Shown: in pieces, positions 19,785-29,900 of the stretch
Position numbering within the stretch: the stretch's first letter is position 1
How the letters are laid out: each line of letters begins with the position of its first letter
The notes under the pieces: generated by a model
The model's input: only the letters and a program-made list of their open reading frames with translations
Database searches by the model: none
What the model was told of the DNA's origin: nothing
Translations under genes and position numbers: made by a program
Origin: a virus
Reading direction: 5' to 3' (one strand)
IMG/VR virus record: IMGVR_UViG_3300025889_000056
Span: 1 to 33,986 of that record
Length of the DNA stretch: 33,986 nucleotides

Positions 19785-21976
19785 AACCACAACGTCTACG
19801 TTCTTTTGTTCCTTGTAATGGTATCAACCAAGTATTGACACCACAGTTAGGAGATGCCAACAAGATTCTAAACTGTCGGTATTCTCCAGAAGGTGGATGG
19901 GTTGGTGACATTGGTTTTGAATCTTGGTGGAAAGCCCCATCTAGTTGGACAGTTAGTACGACTATCTTACAGGACTATTTTGCTGCTAAGGTGGATTCAT
20001 GCTACCAATGGAAAAGACAAGGCACAAATGATGTTTATACGTTTGTGGAACAAGGTGGGAAACTTTATTACGTACTTGGAAACAAAGGTCAAGGTTCCAC
20101 TTACACTGGATCATTTTACGATAATGATCTTGTGGTTGTTGATAGTAATCGTTATGTTCCTAAACTGGGTGACATTGGCAGCCAGTATATTAACCTTGGA
20201 ACCCAGTTACTTATTATCAATGGAAGGGATAGGGCCATTCTTTTCAGCGGAGATAAAGTTTGGCGTGATTTTGGTTATGTTATCTTTACTGGTACTCTTG
20301 ATCCACAAGATGTAGATACAGGCTATCAAAATAATGATATTCTTACTGCACCTGCTATATGGTTTACCAAAAATAGTGTTCAAGGCCTTGGAGACGTTAC
20401 AGAAGAGGTAACGTATGAATACCAGTATAAAGTGTCGTATATTAGTGACCTAGGTGCTGAATCGCCACTGAGCGACTTGCAGACTGTAGATTGGGAACTG
20501 CCTAAGAATAGTCCTGATTATAGATATGGTGTGGCTATAGATTTACCAGTAGGCCCAGAAGGTACTGTTGCACGTCGAATCTATCGCACCAAGGATGTAA
20601 ACAATGTTGGTGCTACATTTTACTATGTGACCCAGATTAACGAGAACTCAAGTAGATTCTACATTGATGCTTTACCAGATAGATACTTAGTTGACACAGC
20701 ACCACCACTAACTGAAAGTGCGCCTATCAATACAGATTACAAATATGGTGAGGTCTGGGATAATAGACTGTGGTTAGCCAAAGGTGACAAACTAATCTAC
20801 AGTAAGTCTGGTATCTTTGAACAGTTTGGACTGGTAGATTACTTTATTGTGCCAAGTGCGTTTGGGGGTGATATTACTCAAGTGCAGGCATTCTACAATA
20901 ACTTGATTGTATTTAGAGAATCTGCAATCAATATTGTGTCGTTTGGCGATAATCAATATTACATGTCTACTATTACTAGTACCATTGGAACTACTGCACC
21001 TAATAGTGTAGTGGTTATTCCACAGTTGGGTGTTGTGTTCATGAATGAACAAGGTATCTACATGCTTACTGGAGGATTGAACGGTGGTTCGAGTTTAGAC
21101 GTTCAAAAAATTAGTGGTGGTGTTGATAAAGAACTCAAACGACGTAATATGCCTTTATTGCATAAAACTGTAGCGGCATACAGTGCAAAAGAACGTGAGG
21201 TTTGGATGCACTATCCTACTGATGATAGTACTGTACCAGATAGTGGTGTAGTACTACACTTGACTCCACAAGTTCCTATGTGGTCATTTAGAACCAATAC
21301 AGAAACTCCAGAAGCAGGTTACTGGTCAGCAATAACAACTACTGTTGATGGTTACTTTCTGTTGGGTACAGCACCTGAATGGACTATTGCAACAGACCAA
21401 ACTACTAATAAGTTTGGCCCATTACAAGTAATGTCTAATAGTAATACGTGGGGTCAAAAAGCAGAGATTACATCTAGTGGTGATGTAACGTCTACACTTA
21501 CTGTATCTAATGTGCCTAACTGCGGACATACATGGGAATCTGAATGGTATGGCTACAACGACAACTCAGTAAAAATTCGATACTTTAGTGTTGAACTACG
21601 TATTATGTCTTATGGCGACAATGGATTTAACTTTTACTACTCTACTGATTATGCTTTTGAAGAAGAACCTACGTCGACACAAAAGCAAGCCAAATCAGAA
21701 ACAGTGTTCACGTCAAAGGAAGATGCAGTATTTGGTGAGGTGGATGCATCCATAACCAAAGTTCCATTTACCGTCGATGAGAGTATATTACGGGTAGGAA
21801 GATTGATTACTTTAAGATATGACGTGAACACGCAACTAATAGACCAGTTCAAGTTTGGTATTCGGACAACAAATGAGCAACAATTTCACCTGGTTTCATT
21901 TAATTTGTTGTCAGATGCTGTTGGTATGCCATCATTGAATCAGTCTACACGAGTACAAAAGGGGCAGTCACGATGA
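19781..21976 (+). CDS. Tail nozzle/stabilisation protein (P22 gp10-like)
   Basis: A 731-aa, almost entirely beta-rich protein. Features: start MKPQRLRSFVPCNGINQV; GRDRAILFSGDKVWRDFGY; YEYQYKVSYISDLGAESPLS (Fn-like loop with 'GAES.LS'); DNRLWLAKGDKLIYSKSGIF; the block GDITQVQAFYNNLIVFRESA; then INIVSFGDN and GVVFMNEQGIYMLTGG. This resembles beta-propeller nozzle proteins such as P22 gp10 ('LAKG..L.YS....' then 'v.a....LvvF.....'). It sits right after the adaptor, as in P22-like order. ATGA overlaps exist on both sides. The family call is by pattern. Confidence 0.7.
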   Translation: MKPQRLRSFVPCNGINQVLTPQLGDANKILNCRYSPEGGWVGDIGFESWWKAPSSWTVSTTILQDYFAAKVDSCYQWKRQGTNDVYTFVEQGGKLYYVLGNKGQGSTYTGSFYDNDLVVVDSNRYVPKLGDIGSQYINLGTQLLIINGRDRAILFSGDKVWRDFGYVIFTGTLDPQDVDTGYQNNDILTAPAIWFTKNSVQGLGDVTEEVTYEYQYKVSYISDLGAESPLSDLQTVDWELPKNSPDYRYGVAIDLPVGPEGTVARRIYRTKDVNNVGATFYYVTQINENSSRFYIDALPDRYLVDTAPPLTESAPINTDYKYGEVWDNRLWLAKGDKLIYSKSGIFEQFGLVDYFIVPSAFGGDITQVQAFYNNLIVFRESAINIVSFGDNQYYMSTITSTIGTTAPNSVVVIPQLGVVFMNEQGIYMLTGGLNGGSSLDVQKISGGVDKELKRRNMPLLHKTVAAYSAKEREVWMHYPTDDSTVPDSGVVLHLTPQVPMWSFRTNTETPEAGYWSAITTTVDGYFLLGTAPEWTIATDQTTNKFGPLQVMSNSNTWGQKAEITSSGDVTSTLTVSNVPNCGHTWESEWYGYNDNSVKIRYFSVELRIMSYGDNGFNFYYSTDYAFEEEPTSTQKQAKSETVFTSKEDAVFGEVDASITKVPFTVDESILRVGRLITLRYDVNTQLIDQFKFGIRTTNEQQFHLVSFNLLSDAVGMPSLNQSTRVQKGQSR

Positions 21977-22692
21977 AAGTATATACTCAACATGGTCAAA
22001 AGCGGTTTGATCAAGTTAAGCCTGAAAGTATTAATGACAATACCAAAGAGACTATTGGTGTATACAATGGTCGTTTGGATGGCCAGAACATACCTGTGGC
22101 TAGTATTGACAATACTAAGTTTATTCCATGTGATGTAACGGACAACAGCACATCGGATTTGTATGCGTTTGCTTGGTCTGGTCAAACTCAAGACTATTAT
22201 TTTATTCGACGTTGGCAAGACCTTGAAAAAACTACTGATGGTATCCACAAACCATTAGTGTATTTTGATTTACAGACAGAAGATTGGTCTAGTGGTTGGA
22301 ATAACTTAACAGAGGTAGATACAACATTTGAAGAGTTTATCTTAAACTTTAATAGTCAATCTGGTACACTTAACGGATGTGTTGATGTAAACTTTCGACA
22401 TGGAGTTGATGTTCAAACTGTATCAACTGTGGTTTATGTTGTTGGTATGGATTGGTGGACTCGATGGGGTTTGTTTTGCAATGATGTATTGATTGCAGAA
22501 TCTGGTCGAGTATATCCACGTTTGGAAAGTTTAAGTATTCCGTTTAGTATCTCGGTAGGTTCTCAGCCAATAAAACTTGAATTAAAATGGCAAACAGTAA
22601 GTACCGATGACAAGCCTGCAGGAGGTACTGAACCTTATAGTAAACTAGAAATATATGGTGCTTCTATATGGGCCTGTAATACTAAGAGGTAG
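21973..22692 (+). CDS. Tail-module structural protein, unknown
   Basis: A 239-aa beta-rich protein. The start (MKVYTQHGQKRFDQVKPESI) and the middle (YFIRRWQDLEKTTDGIHKPL, VDVNFRHGVDVQTVSTVVY) suggest a beta-sandwich rather than an enzyme. It is followed by two similar-sized proteins whose N-termini and beta-rich bodies share the same style. Placement after the nozzle gene makes a tail-tip, fibre or needle component likely. It overlaps the upstream gene by 4 bp. Confidence 0.72.
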   Translation: MKVYTQHGQKRFDQVKPESINDNTKETIGVYNGRLDGQNIPVASIDNTKFIPCDVTDNSTSDLYAFAWSGQTQDYYFIRRWQDLEKTTDGIHKPLVYFDLQTEDWSSGWNNLTEVDTTFEEFILNFNSQSGTLNGCVDVNFRHGVDVQTVSTVVYVVGMDWWTRWGLFCNDVLIAESGRVYPRLESLSIPFSISVGSQPIKLELKWQTVSTDDKPAGGTEPYSKLEIYGASIWACNTKR

Positions 22693-22694
22693 TT

Positions 22695-23363
22695 ATGTCG
22701 TTGATTGGTAATCAATACTTTGAAGATGGTAGTAAGCCTACAGCAGTCCAGTTAAATTCTGTGTATGATAGTGTTGTTGGTGATGATGTAGAAGATGCTA
22801 ATGCTCAGGTAGACTGGGCAAATCGTGAACACTTTAGTACGTCTAACCGCATTGTAAAACTAGATACGTTTGATTATGATGGTCAAGTAGATTGGGCTAT
22901 ATCTAACACCACCTACACCACTATTGAAAATGTTGCAGCAAGTCCAAGTGAGGTTGCGCCATCATATACTACTCATGGCAAAGCATTGATACGTGTACAT
23001 GCAAGTGGTTTGATTAGTACAATAGACATTGGCGATGATGACGGTGACGGTACAGATGCACAGATACCGTACAACACTTATGCATTTCGATTGAAGATGA
23101 CACTAAATAGCGGTGCTTCTACAGTAACATTGGCTAACTGCACATATAGTTTAACAGCTCGTGCTGCATTAACAACAAGTACAAGTGGTTTGAACAAGAA
23201 TACTTATGGGATTCAATGGAGAAGTTTTGCATTTAGTGGCTTGTATACATTAGCAGCAGGTGATGTTATAGACAAGATTGAGTTGCAGGCTTGTATCGGT
23301 CAATCTGGAAATGTTGTAAATGTAAGGCATAATCACATTCAGATGATTGTAGTGGAGAACTAA
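22695..23363 (+). CDS. Tail/fibre-related structural protein
   Basis: A 222-aa beta-rich protein. The N-terminal FEDGSKPTAVQLNSVYDSV segment resembles attachment segments of fibre proteins, and the body (YTTHGKALIRVHASGLISTI, GASTVTLANCTYSLTARAA) reads as a beta-sandwich. The ending VVNVRHNHIQMIVVEN parallels endings of the adjacent genes. GAGGT precedes the ATG 3 bp after the prior stop. A paralogue set with its neighbours is possible; no family is recognised. Confidence 0.7.
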   Translation: MSLIGNQYFEDGSKPTAVQLNSVYDSVVGDDVEDANAQVDWANREHFSTSNRIVKLDTFDYDGQVDWAISNTTYTTIENVAASPSEVAPSYTTHGKALIRVHASGLISTIDIGDDDGDGTDAQIPYNTYAFRLKMTLNSGASTVTLANCTYSLTARAALTTSTSGLNKNTYGIQWRSFAFSGLYTLAAGDVIDKIELQACIGQSGNVVNVRHNHIQMIVVEN

Positions 23364-24088
23364 TGGGATACACAAAGAGTTATACGTATGTAGCAGGTTC
23401 TGTTTTAAGTGCTACTGATCAAGCATCGAATGAAGATGGATTACGTGAGTATGTCAATCAAGAGATATTGGCTAGTGATATTGGTGCAGACACACTGAGT
23501 GGTGAGGTTATTGCGCTGCCACGGATTATCTCTACTGTATACACTACTGACTTTGTGACTAAGACATTACAAGGTCAATCTAAGTTGCGTGTTAAGCAAC
23601 AGTATGCTTGGTTTACAAGTACAACTAAAGGCATTAACCAAGTATCTACTACTGTACAGGATTTTCAAAGTATGTATGATACTGGTGCAGAGGTATACAT
23701 TCCAAAGGATAATACAACAGTAATGATTACAGTGTACATGAAAGCCTTTGGACAAGAAAACAGTACAGTAACAGAGGGCCAAGGAAATGGTCGTTGGAGT
23801 AACCAATTTAAGTTACAGTATGAAAAACTGGGTTTGTATCAAAGATATGATGGAACACGACAATATGTGTTTGAGAATACTACTGCTGCTGATAGTGCAT
23901 CTGAACCAATCAAAACAGGATTAGATGGTGGTGAAAGTGGTGTACCTGCAGGACATAGAAGCATAATGGTTACACGTATGCTAACATTAAATGCAGGTAG
24001 ATATCGGTTTACAATGGTAGTAAACTCTAAGGTAGAGAAAGGTAACATTAACTCTCAGTCATTTACGATTGAGACTTTTCATGTGTAG
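23363..24088 (+). CDS. Tail/fibre-related structural protein
   Basis: A 241-aa beta-rich protein starting MGYTKSYTYVAGSVLSATDQ, with the same 'F/Y..G..l.A.q.n.' style of N-terminus as the 22695 protein, suggesting they attach to the same partner. The C-terminal half (RMLTLNAGRYRFTMVVNSKV, INSQSFTIETFHV) looks like a jelly-roll or carbohydrate-binding sandwich. It starts with a TAATG overlap. The role is inferred from context. Confidence 0.7.
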   Translation: MGYTKSYTYVAGSVLSATDQASNEDGLREYVNQEILASDIGADTLSGEVIALPRIISTVYTTDFVTKTLQGQSKLRVKQQYAWFTSTTKGINQVSTTVQDFQSMYDTGAEVYIPKDNTTVMITVYMKAFGQENSTVTEGQGNGRWSNQFKLQYEKLGLYQRYDGTRQYVFENTTAADSASEPIKTGLDGGESGVPAGHRSIMVTRMLTLNAGRYRFTMVVNSKVEKGNINSQSFTIETFHV

Positions 24089-24094
24089 GTGAGT

Positions 24095-25177
24095 ATGGCG
24101 GCATTAAGTCCTTTGGTTATGGCAGGTATTTCAGCAGGTGCAACAGCAGCAAAAGCAGGATTACAGGCTATTCCAACTAAGTTTGAACGTGAACAAAAGA
24201 AACGACTAGCAGAGTTACAACGTAAACAAGAACTAGGCCTGTTGGGTTTAACGGAAGCAGAACGGGCACAGATTGAGTCTCAGTTACGTGCGCCTAGAGA
24301 ACAAGCACAAAGACGTAGCGATGCAGAGATTGCACGTTTAAGCACTCCTACAGCACAATCTGGACAACAACTACTGGCAGCACAGTTGGGTGCAGAAGGT
24401 CGACAACGTATGGAAGCAGACTTGGCCAGTCAGTTGCTTGGTATGGACATTCAACGTCAACGTGAACAGGAAGCAGATATTGCAGCAATGGAAGCAGGAC
24501 AAGGTTTAAAACAAGATGAAATGCGTGCCAGTCTTGCTGCTATCCCAATGGCAGGTGCTGAAGCATACATTGGTCAGATGGGTCTTGAGCAGTTGATTAA
24601 CGTTTCAAAGATGACTCCTCAACAGCGCAATACTTACTTAAAGAATGACTTGCAACTGGATGATACAGAAACATCTTTGCTACAGTTGGATGAGGTTGTA
24701 GACCCTAGAATCATTCCTATTTCACAACAGGTTGATGGTTTGTTTCCACAAGGTAAGTCAATGCCATCTACTGTTCAACAAGTTGAACAACCACGTATTC
24801 AACCAATAGCACAAAAAACGGATGGTTTGTTTCCAGAAGGCATGGATATGCCGCAGCTTCAATCTAATTATAATAATTACGATATATTAAATGTTAGACG
24901 TTTGCTTAATAATCCCAATATTCCTGATGATGAAGCATTAGGTATTCAACGTTTGTATCAATATTATGTTGATACAGGTTTACAAAGTACATTTGGATTA
25001 TCAATGGCTGATGTAGCAAAGATTTATTACAACCTCCCTAGAGGTACTTATACTGATAGACAATTTAATCAAAGTATGAATATACCTAGCGACCAAGTGT
25101 CTATGATTAATCAGACTGCGTTTCCTGCATTAAGTGGTCGTATGAATGTAACTAATAGTCGTGGACAGGAGATTTGA
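24095..25177 (+). CDS. Probable internal/ejection virion protein
   Basis: A 360-aa protein. An N-terminal Ala-rich hydrophobic segment (LSPLVMAGISAGATAAKAGL) is followed by a Q/E/R-rich helical region (residues 30-140: FEREQKKRLAELQRKQELGL). The second half includes a 21-residue repeat (about residues 204-224 and 233-253) of the form PRI.PI.Q..DGLFP.G..MP. A membrane-active N-terminus and long helices fit podovirus ejection proteins. ATG 24095 is preferred over GTG 24089 because AGGTGAG would overlap the GTG. The stop lies 1 bp before the next start. Confidence 0.65.
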   Translation: MAALSPLVMAGISAGATAAKAGLQAIPTKFEREQKKRLAELQRKQELGLLGLTEAERAQIESQLRAPREQAQRRSDAEIARLSTPTAQSGQQLLAAQLGAEGRQRMEADLASQLLGMDIQRQREQEADIAAMEAGQGLKQDEMRASLAAIPMAGAEAYIGQMGLEQLINVSKMTPQQRNTYLKNDLQLDDTETSLLQLDEVVDPRIIPISQQVDGLFPQGKSMPSTVQQVEQPRIQPIAQKTDGLFPEGMDMPQLQSNYNNYDILNVRRLLNNPNIPDDEALGIQRLYQYYVDTGLQSTFGLSMADVAKIYYNLPRGTYTDRQFNQSMNIPSDQVSMINQTAFPALSGRMNVTNSRGQEI

Positions 25178-25178
25178 T

Positions 25179-26996
25179 ATGCCTATTCAACAGATTGGTG
25201 GCCGCAACGTATATGTTATAACTGGTACAAATACAGACCCAAGTAAAACGAGTACTGGACAGTCATGGGCCAACCTAGTAACACAGCAAAAGTACATGTT
25301 GTTTCAGGAAGCACAGAAGCAAGCATTGCAAGAACTGCAACGTGCGGATGCTGACTATCAGACTCAAGTACGTATGGTTCAAGATCAACGTAAAGCATTG
25401 CAAGATGAGATTAAACAACATAGAGCTTATGTACAAAGAATGCAGTCACAAGAATTGACTCTTAATGATAAACGTGAACGTCAAAATCAAAGTCAAGCAA
25501 ACAAAGGCATGCGCACTACTACTAGTGGTGGTGGTGGTGGTAGAGGGCCAACTCAAATAGCTCCAAATATTTCAGATGTAGATGCTTACTATCGAAAACT
25601 AATTCGTGATGAACAAGCTGATATTGATGACATTAAAAAAGATATTCGTGCAAAAGAAAAAATATTAGAAACTTATCGTAGTGCTAATGACCCTAGTACA
25701 AGTCGAGGTCAACGTAAAATACAATTATTAGATGAACTAGATCAACTAAATATTAAATTAGACAAAGCACAAACAGATCGAGGTCTAGTTGAGTCTGAAA
25801 GAGATGATGTGATTGCACAATACTCTACTAACAAACCAGAGTTTGATAGAAAGTATCGTGAGTTATTTGGTATAAAATATCAAAGTGATGGTCGTGCTGC
25901 TGCTCCTACTCAAACAACACAGGCTGTAGATATAGAGGAAACTCAACTTGAACCAGTTGAACTAGATGTGTCTCCATCTCAAGAGCGCATCAAAGAACTT
26001 GAAGCTGAGTTGGGTGCATTGGAAATGCCTACTCGTGAATCTGTAGACTTGATTCCACGTCAAAGTGAAATCTATCAACAATACTTTGGCCAAGGTGCAG
26101 CACAAGTACCAACAGATAGACGTTCAGAAATGGATGTGTTGGGTGTAACTCCTGAAGAACCTGTAGCAGTTCAACCAAGTCCTGAGGTTGTTGTAGAACC
26201 GCAACTAGAACCTGTTATAGAAGAGACAGTTGTAGAAGAGCCACAACCACGTACATATACTGTTCAACCTGGCGATACTTTAAGTCAGATATCACAAGAT
26301 GTATATGGTACTCCAAGTCGTTATATGGACATTGCTGAAGCAAGTGGTATACAAAACCCTGATGTGATTAGAGAAGGACAAGAACTTACTGTACCACCAT
26401 CACCAACACCAACACTATCTGATAATCGTGAAGCATTAAACAGGATTCGTGCCTTGCGATTACAGCCACAAAGACTGTCTAGTATTGGTCGTCGTATGCG
26501 TTTGGATGATATGCAACAACCAACTGCAGTAGAGTCGCAACAATCAACTCTTAAACAAAAGTTTGAAGCAGTTGCAAATCAACATCCTAATCAAAAGAAA
26601 TTGTTGGCTATGCAATTATTACAAGAATATGCACGAGACTTGGGTGTAACAAGTCCTGAATATGCAAAAGCAAAGAAGCAGGTGTTGCAACAACTACAAC
26701 AATCATTAGACCCTAGCAAAGCACGTCAGTTAAAGAAGATTCGCAAAAACCAAGAAGAGTCTCCAGGTAATTACTACAACTTAGGTTCTATGATTAGTGG
26801 TGTTAGTGATGATAGTAAACGTCTTGTTGCTTCATTGTTTCCAGTATCAGATGATACTAGAGTAGATGAGATTGAGTCATTGTACAAAAATGCACAACAA
26901 CAGATTAAACTTGGTATTAAAGATAATACTCAAAAACGCAAAGCCCTTGAGTTATTAGACTTGCAATACTTGGCGGTACTTGAAGATAAAAGGTGA
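25179..26996 (+). CDS. Internal virion protein with LysM domain
   Basis: A 605-aa protein. Residues about 25-95 and 140-225 are long coiled coils (QMVRDQ/K-rich; DEQADIDDIKKDIRAKEKIL). An S/T/G-rich linker (TTTSGGGGGRGPTQ) lies near residue 115. A LysM domain at about 357-405 (TYTVQPGDTLSQISQDVYG ... REGQELTVPP) would bind peptidoglycan GlcNAc. The C-terminal third is Q/K/L-rich helix. LysM in a large helical protein beside the 2028-aa protein suggests it anchors or guides the ejection apparatus in the cell wall. AGGAGAT precedes ATG 25179. Confidence 0.8.
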   Translation: MPIQQIGGRNVYVITGTNTDPSKTSTGQSWANLVTQQKYMLFQEAQKQALQELQRADADYQTQVRMVQDQRKALQDEIKQHRAYVQRMQSQELTLNDKRERQNQSQANKGMRTTTSGGGGGRGPTQIAPNISDVDAYYRKLIRDEQADIDDIKKDIRAKEKILETYRSANDPSTSRGQRKIQLLDELDQLNIKLDKAQTDRGLVESERDDVIAQYSTNKPEFDRKYRELFGIKYQSDGRAAAPTQTTQAVDIEETQLEPVELDVSPSQERIKELEAELGALEMPTRESVDLIPRQSEIYQQYFGQGAAQVPTDRRSEMDVLGVTPEEPVAVQPSPEVVVEPQLEPVIEETVVEEPQPRTYTVQPGDTLSQISQDVYGTPSRYMDIAEASGIQNPDVIREGQELTVPPSPTPTLSDNREALNRIRALRLQPQRLSSIGRRMRLDDMQQPTAVESQQSTLKQKFEAVANQHPNQKKLLAMQLLQEYARDLGVTSPEYAKAKKQVLQQLQQSLDPSKARQLKKIRKNQEESPGNYYNLGSMISGVSDDSKRLVASLFPVSDDTRVDEIESLYKNAQQQIKLGIKDNTQKRKALELLDLQYLAVLEDKR

Positions 26997-26999
26997 TGT

Positions 27000-29900
27000 A
27001 TGAAGCCAACAGATAAAGAACTAGCCTTGTATGAAGGTGAAGAACTTTTACCAATATCAGAAGAACTTGAGATTACAGATGAGAAACTTAGAGAAGAGTT
27101 TGAGTTACTTGTTGAGTATGCTATTGAATTCAAAACTATTTCGGAAGGTCGTTCTCTTAGTACCGATGAAATAGAACAGATTAAAACTGACTTGCGTAAT
27201 GAGGTTAGTAAAGGAAGGCCATCGGGGTTTGGAGCCAAGTTTCAACCAGCTGCATTGCCAATGGAAACACAAAGACCACCAAGTGACAAGCCTACACTTG
27301 GTGAAGCAATGTCAATGCAACAAACAGTTGGTGCAGGTAGACAAACACCTGCTACCTATAGTCCTACTCTTGACTTAAATCTTCAAACAAAACAAAAGCT
27401 TATTGAAATGTTTAAGGCTTCTCAAACACCAGATGCAGGTGTGTTATCTTTAGAAGCTTTAAAACAAATGGAACGTGATGCTGAAACCGATGCTGAAAGT
27501 TTGGTGTTTGCATATGACCGTTTAACAGAACAGTTTCCAGGGATGTCTCCTGAACAAAAGATGGAAGAGATTATTTCTGCGTTGCAAACAATGAATGACG
27601 TTCCAAGTGTAAAAGAATCTGCTTTAGACCCAGAGATGATAGAAAAGTTTAAGGGTCAAGATTGGTACGACAAACTTGCAAAGGCTTTGTCTGGACAAGT
27701 TACTGAGGGTAGTTTTAAAGCATATACTCCAGTTCAAGCAGACATCTTGTCATATCAGATGAAAGATAGGATTGACCGATATGCTGATAGAGTTTATTCA
27801 ACAATGTTTCGAGAACCTGCAGACTTAGTTTCTGTTAAGTCTCCCAAGGGTAACTTTGTTGTTCCTAGAGAGGTGTTTGAATACATTGGAGAGGTTGGCC
27901 TTGGTACTATCTATGACAATGAAACTGACCTGGCTATTCGTAAAGCATATTTGGGTGAAGAGGGTCAACATTATGGCATGCGTGGTTTTGAAGGCCAAAC
28001 GATTGCTCAGGCTCCACAAAAACGTGACCATGCATCGGCATTGTCAAAGGTTCGTGCCTATAGTCGTATTGATTATGATTGGACATTAGACAATGATAGA
28101 CGACAGTTTATTGTTGATCACTTAGATGATTTTAAGAATGAGGGTTGGTTTACAACGACAACAGCATTCGGTGGTGTGTCTGAATCAGGAACCAGTTGGC
28201 TATTGCGTAATGCTTTGGCTCTTCCAAATGCACTTACAGGTGCAGGCATTTCTGTAGCAAAAGATATAGCAGATGTTGGTATTGAATTGGCTACGGGAGA
28301 AGAAGCTCCACTAGCAAAAGCTACAATTTCTGAACGTCAAGCCAATGCTCCAATATATGCTGAAGATTCATTTATGGCCGACATCTACGATTCTGTTGCT
28401 AGGAACAAAGGATTTTTAGATGAGAGTGATATTATAATCGAAGCGTTTGGTATTCAAGACCCTTATGCAAAAGGTGTTATTTATGGTACGTCGGCTATTG
28501 CAGACTTTTTGAATCCAGACTTAGACATTTTATCAGGCGGCTTAAAAGGCACTCAGAAGGCCGCTCGTGCTATTCAAGCTAGCCGTAGACTATATGACAG
28601 CACAGACTACACACAGGCAGCCAAAGCTTTTGCAAAAGGCTTTAGTGATGAGGTAATGGATAGTACGAATCTTATCTCTATCACCAACAACACTATTAAA
28701 AAGGTTGGCGGCAAAACAGTAGACAATCTAACCGATGGTGATATTCGTTTAACGTTTGGTCAACAGGTTGCAAGGAACCTGGAAGCACAAGATTTAATGA
28801 ATGCTCGTAAAGAAGAAGAATTGCTTCAACTAGGCTTAGATGACACACCATATTACAAAAAGGTGCAGGAGTCTGGTAAGGAACAAGCTGATGAATACTT
28901 TTTTGGTAATATTCTTCAGAATAACAATGCTAGAAATTTGTATACAGAATACCAAAACACTCAAAGATTCTTAGATGATGTTGAGCGGTTTGATTATGAT
29001 ACTGCAGTTAAACGTGCAAAAGAACAAGACTTGAATATTAACTTAAAAACAATAGATGATATTGTTAAGTCTGAAGCACCATTGTCAATAGAAGATGCTT
29101 TGCCATCCATTCGAAAAGGTGTTGCATCTGTATATGGTCGTGCGATTATGTTTGAAATGGCCCCTTCTATACGTGATATGGAAGCGGTTGTACAGGTTAC
29201 TCCACGTTTGTATGCAGGTAAGAAAATAGCAGATGAGATTCGTATTACAGCATCTTTAACAGATATTGGAAAACGTTTGTACAACATTACTAAACTTGCG
29301 TTTGGCGAGGATATTAAGCCTGCTGAGGCTGCTGCTACAGAGTTGTTTGGTACTCCTGTTATTAAAGAAGGAAGGCTAACTAAGTTCTATGACTTATCTG
29401 AGTTGAGTGCAGAAGATAAGTTTCAGTTAAAAATAGATTTGGATTACTTGGATATAGCACCAACAAAACGCGCACAGATTATCGAAGATATTGACAACAA
29501 CAAGTTGTACAATGATGACCATCGTATGATTGTTGACCGCAATACAGAACGTGCATTGTTAACAGATGGTCGAGTTGCAACCGTTGATGATATCAACAGA
29601 TTAGATGCTGTAGAACAACGAAAATTGTTAGAAGCAGCAGATACAGCCGCAAGGTCTGGATTAAGAGAAGGGCCTATAATGCAGGCTACTAAAAGTTTCT
29701 TGTCTAATCTTATTGGAGAACAAATTGTTAGATATATTCCAGATTCATTGGGCAAAGCCAGAAGAGTTTGGAACAACAATATGTCTAAGATTATGACTCC
29801 TCAAGTTGAGTTGAGACGTAGTTTTAACATTCAACAATCTACTGCATTACGAAAGGCTGAAGGTCAGATACAAACTTTGGAGCTTAGAGCGCAAAGAGAA

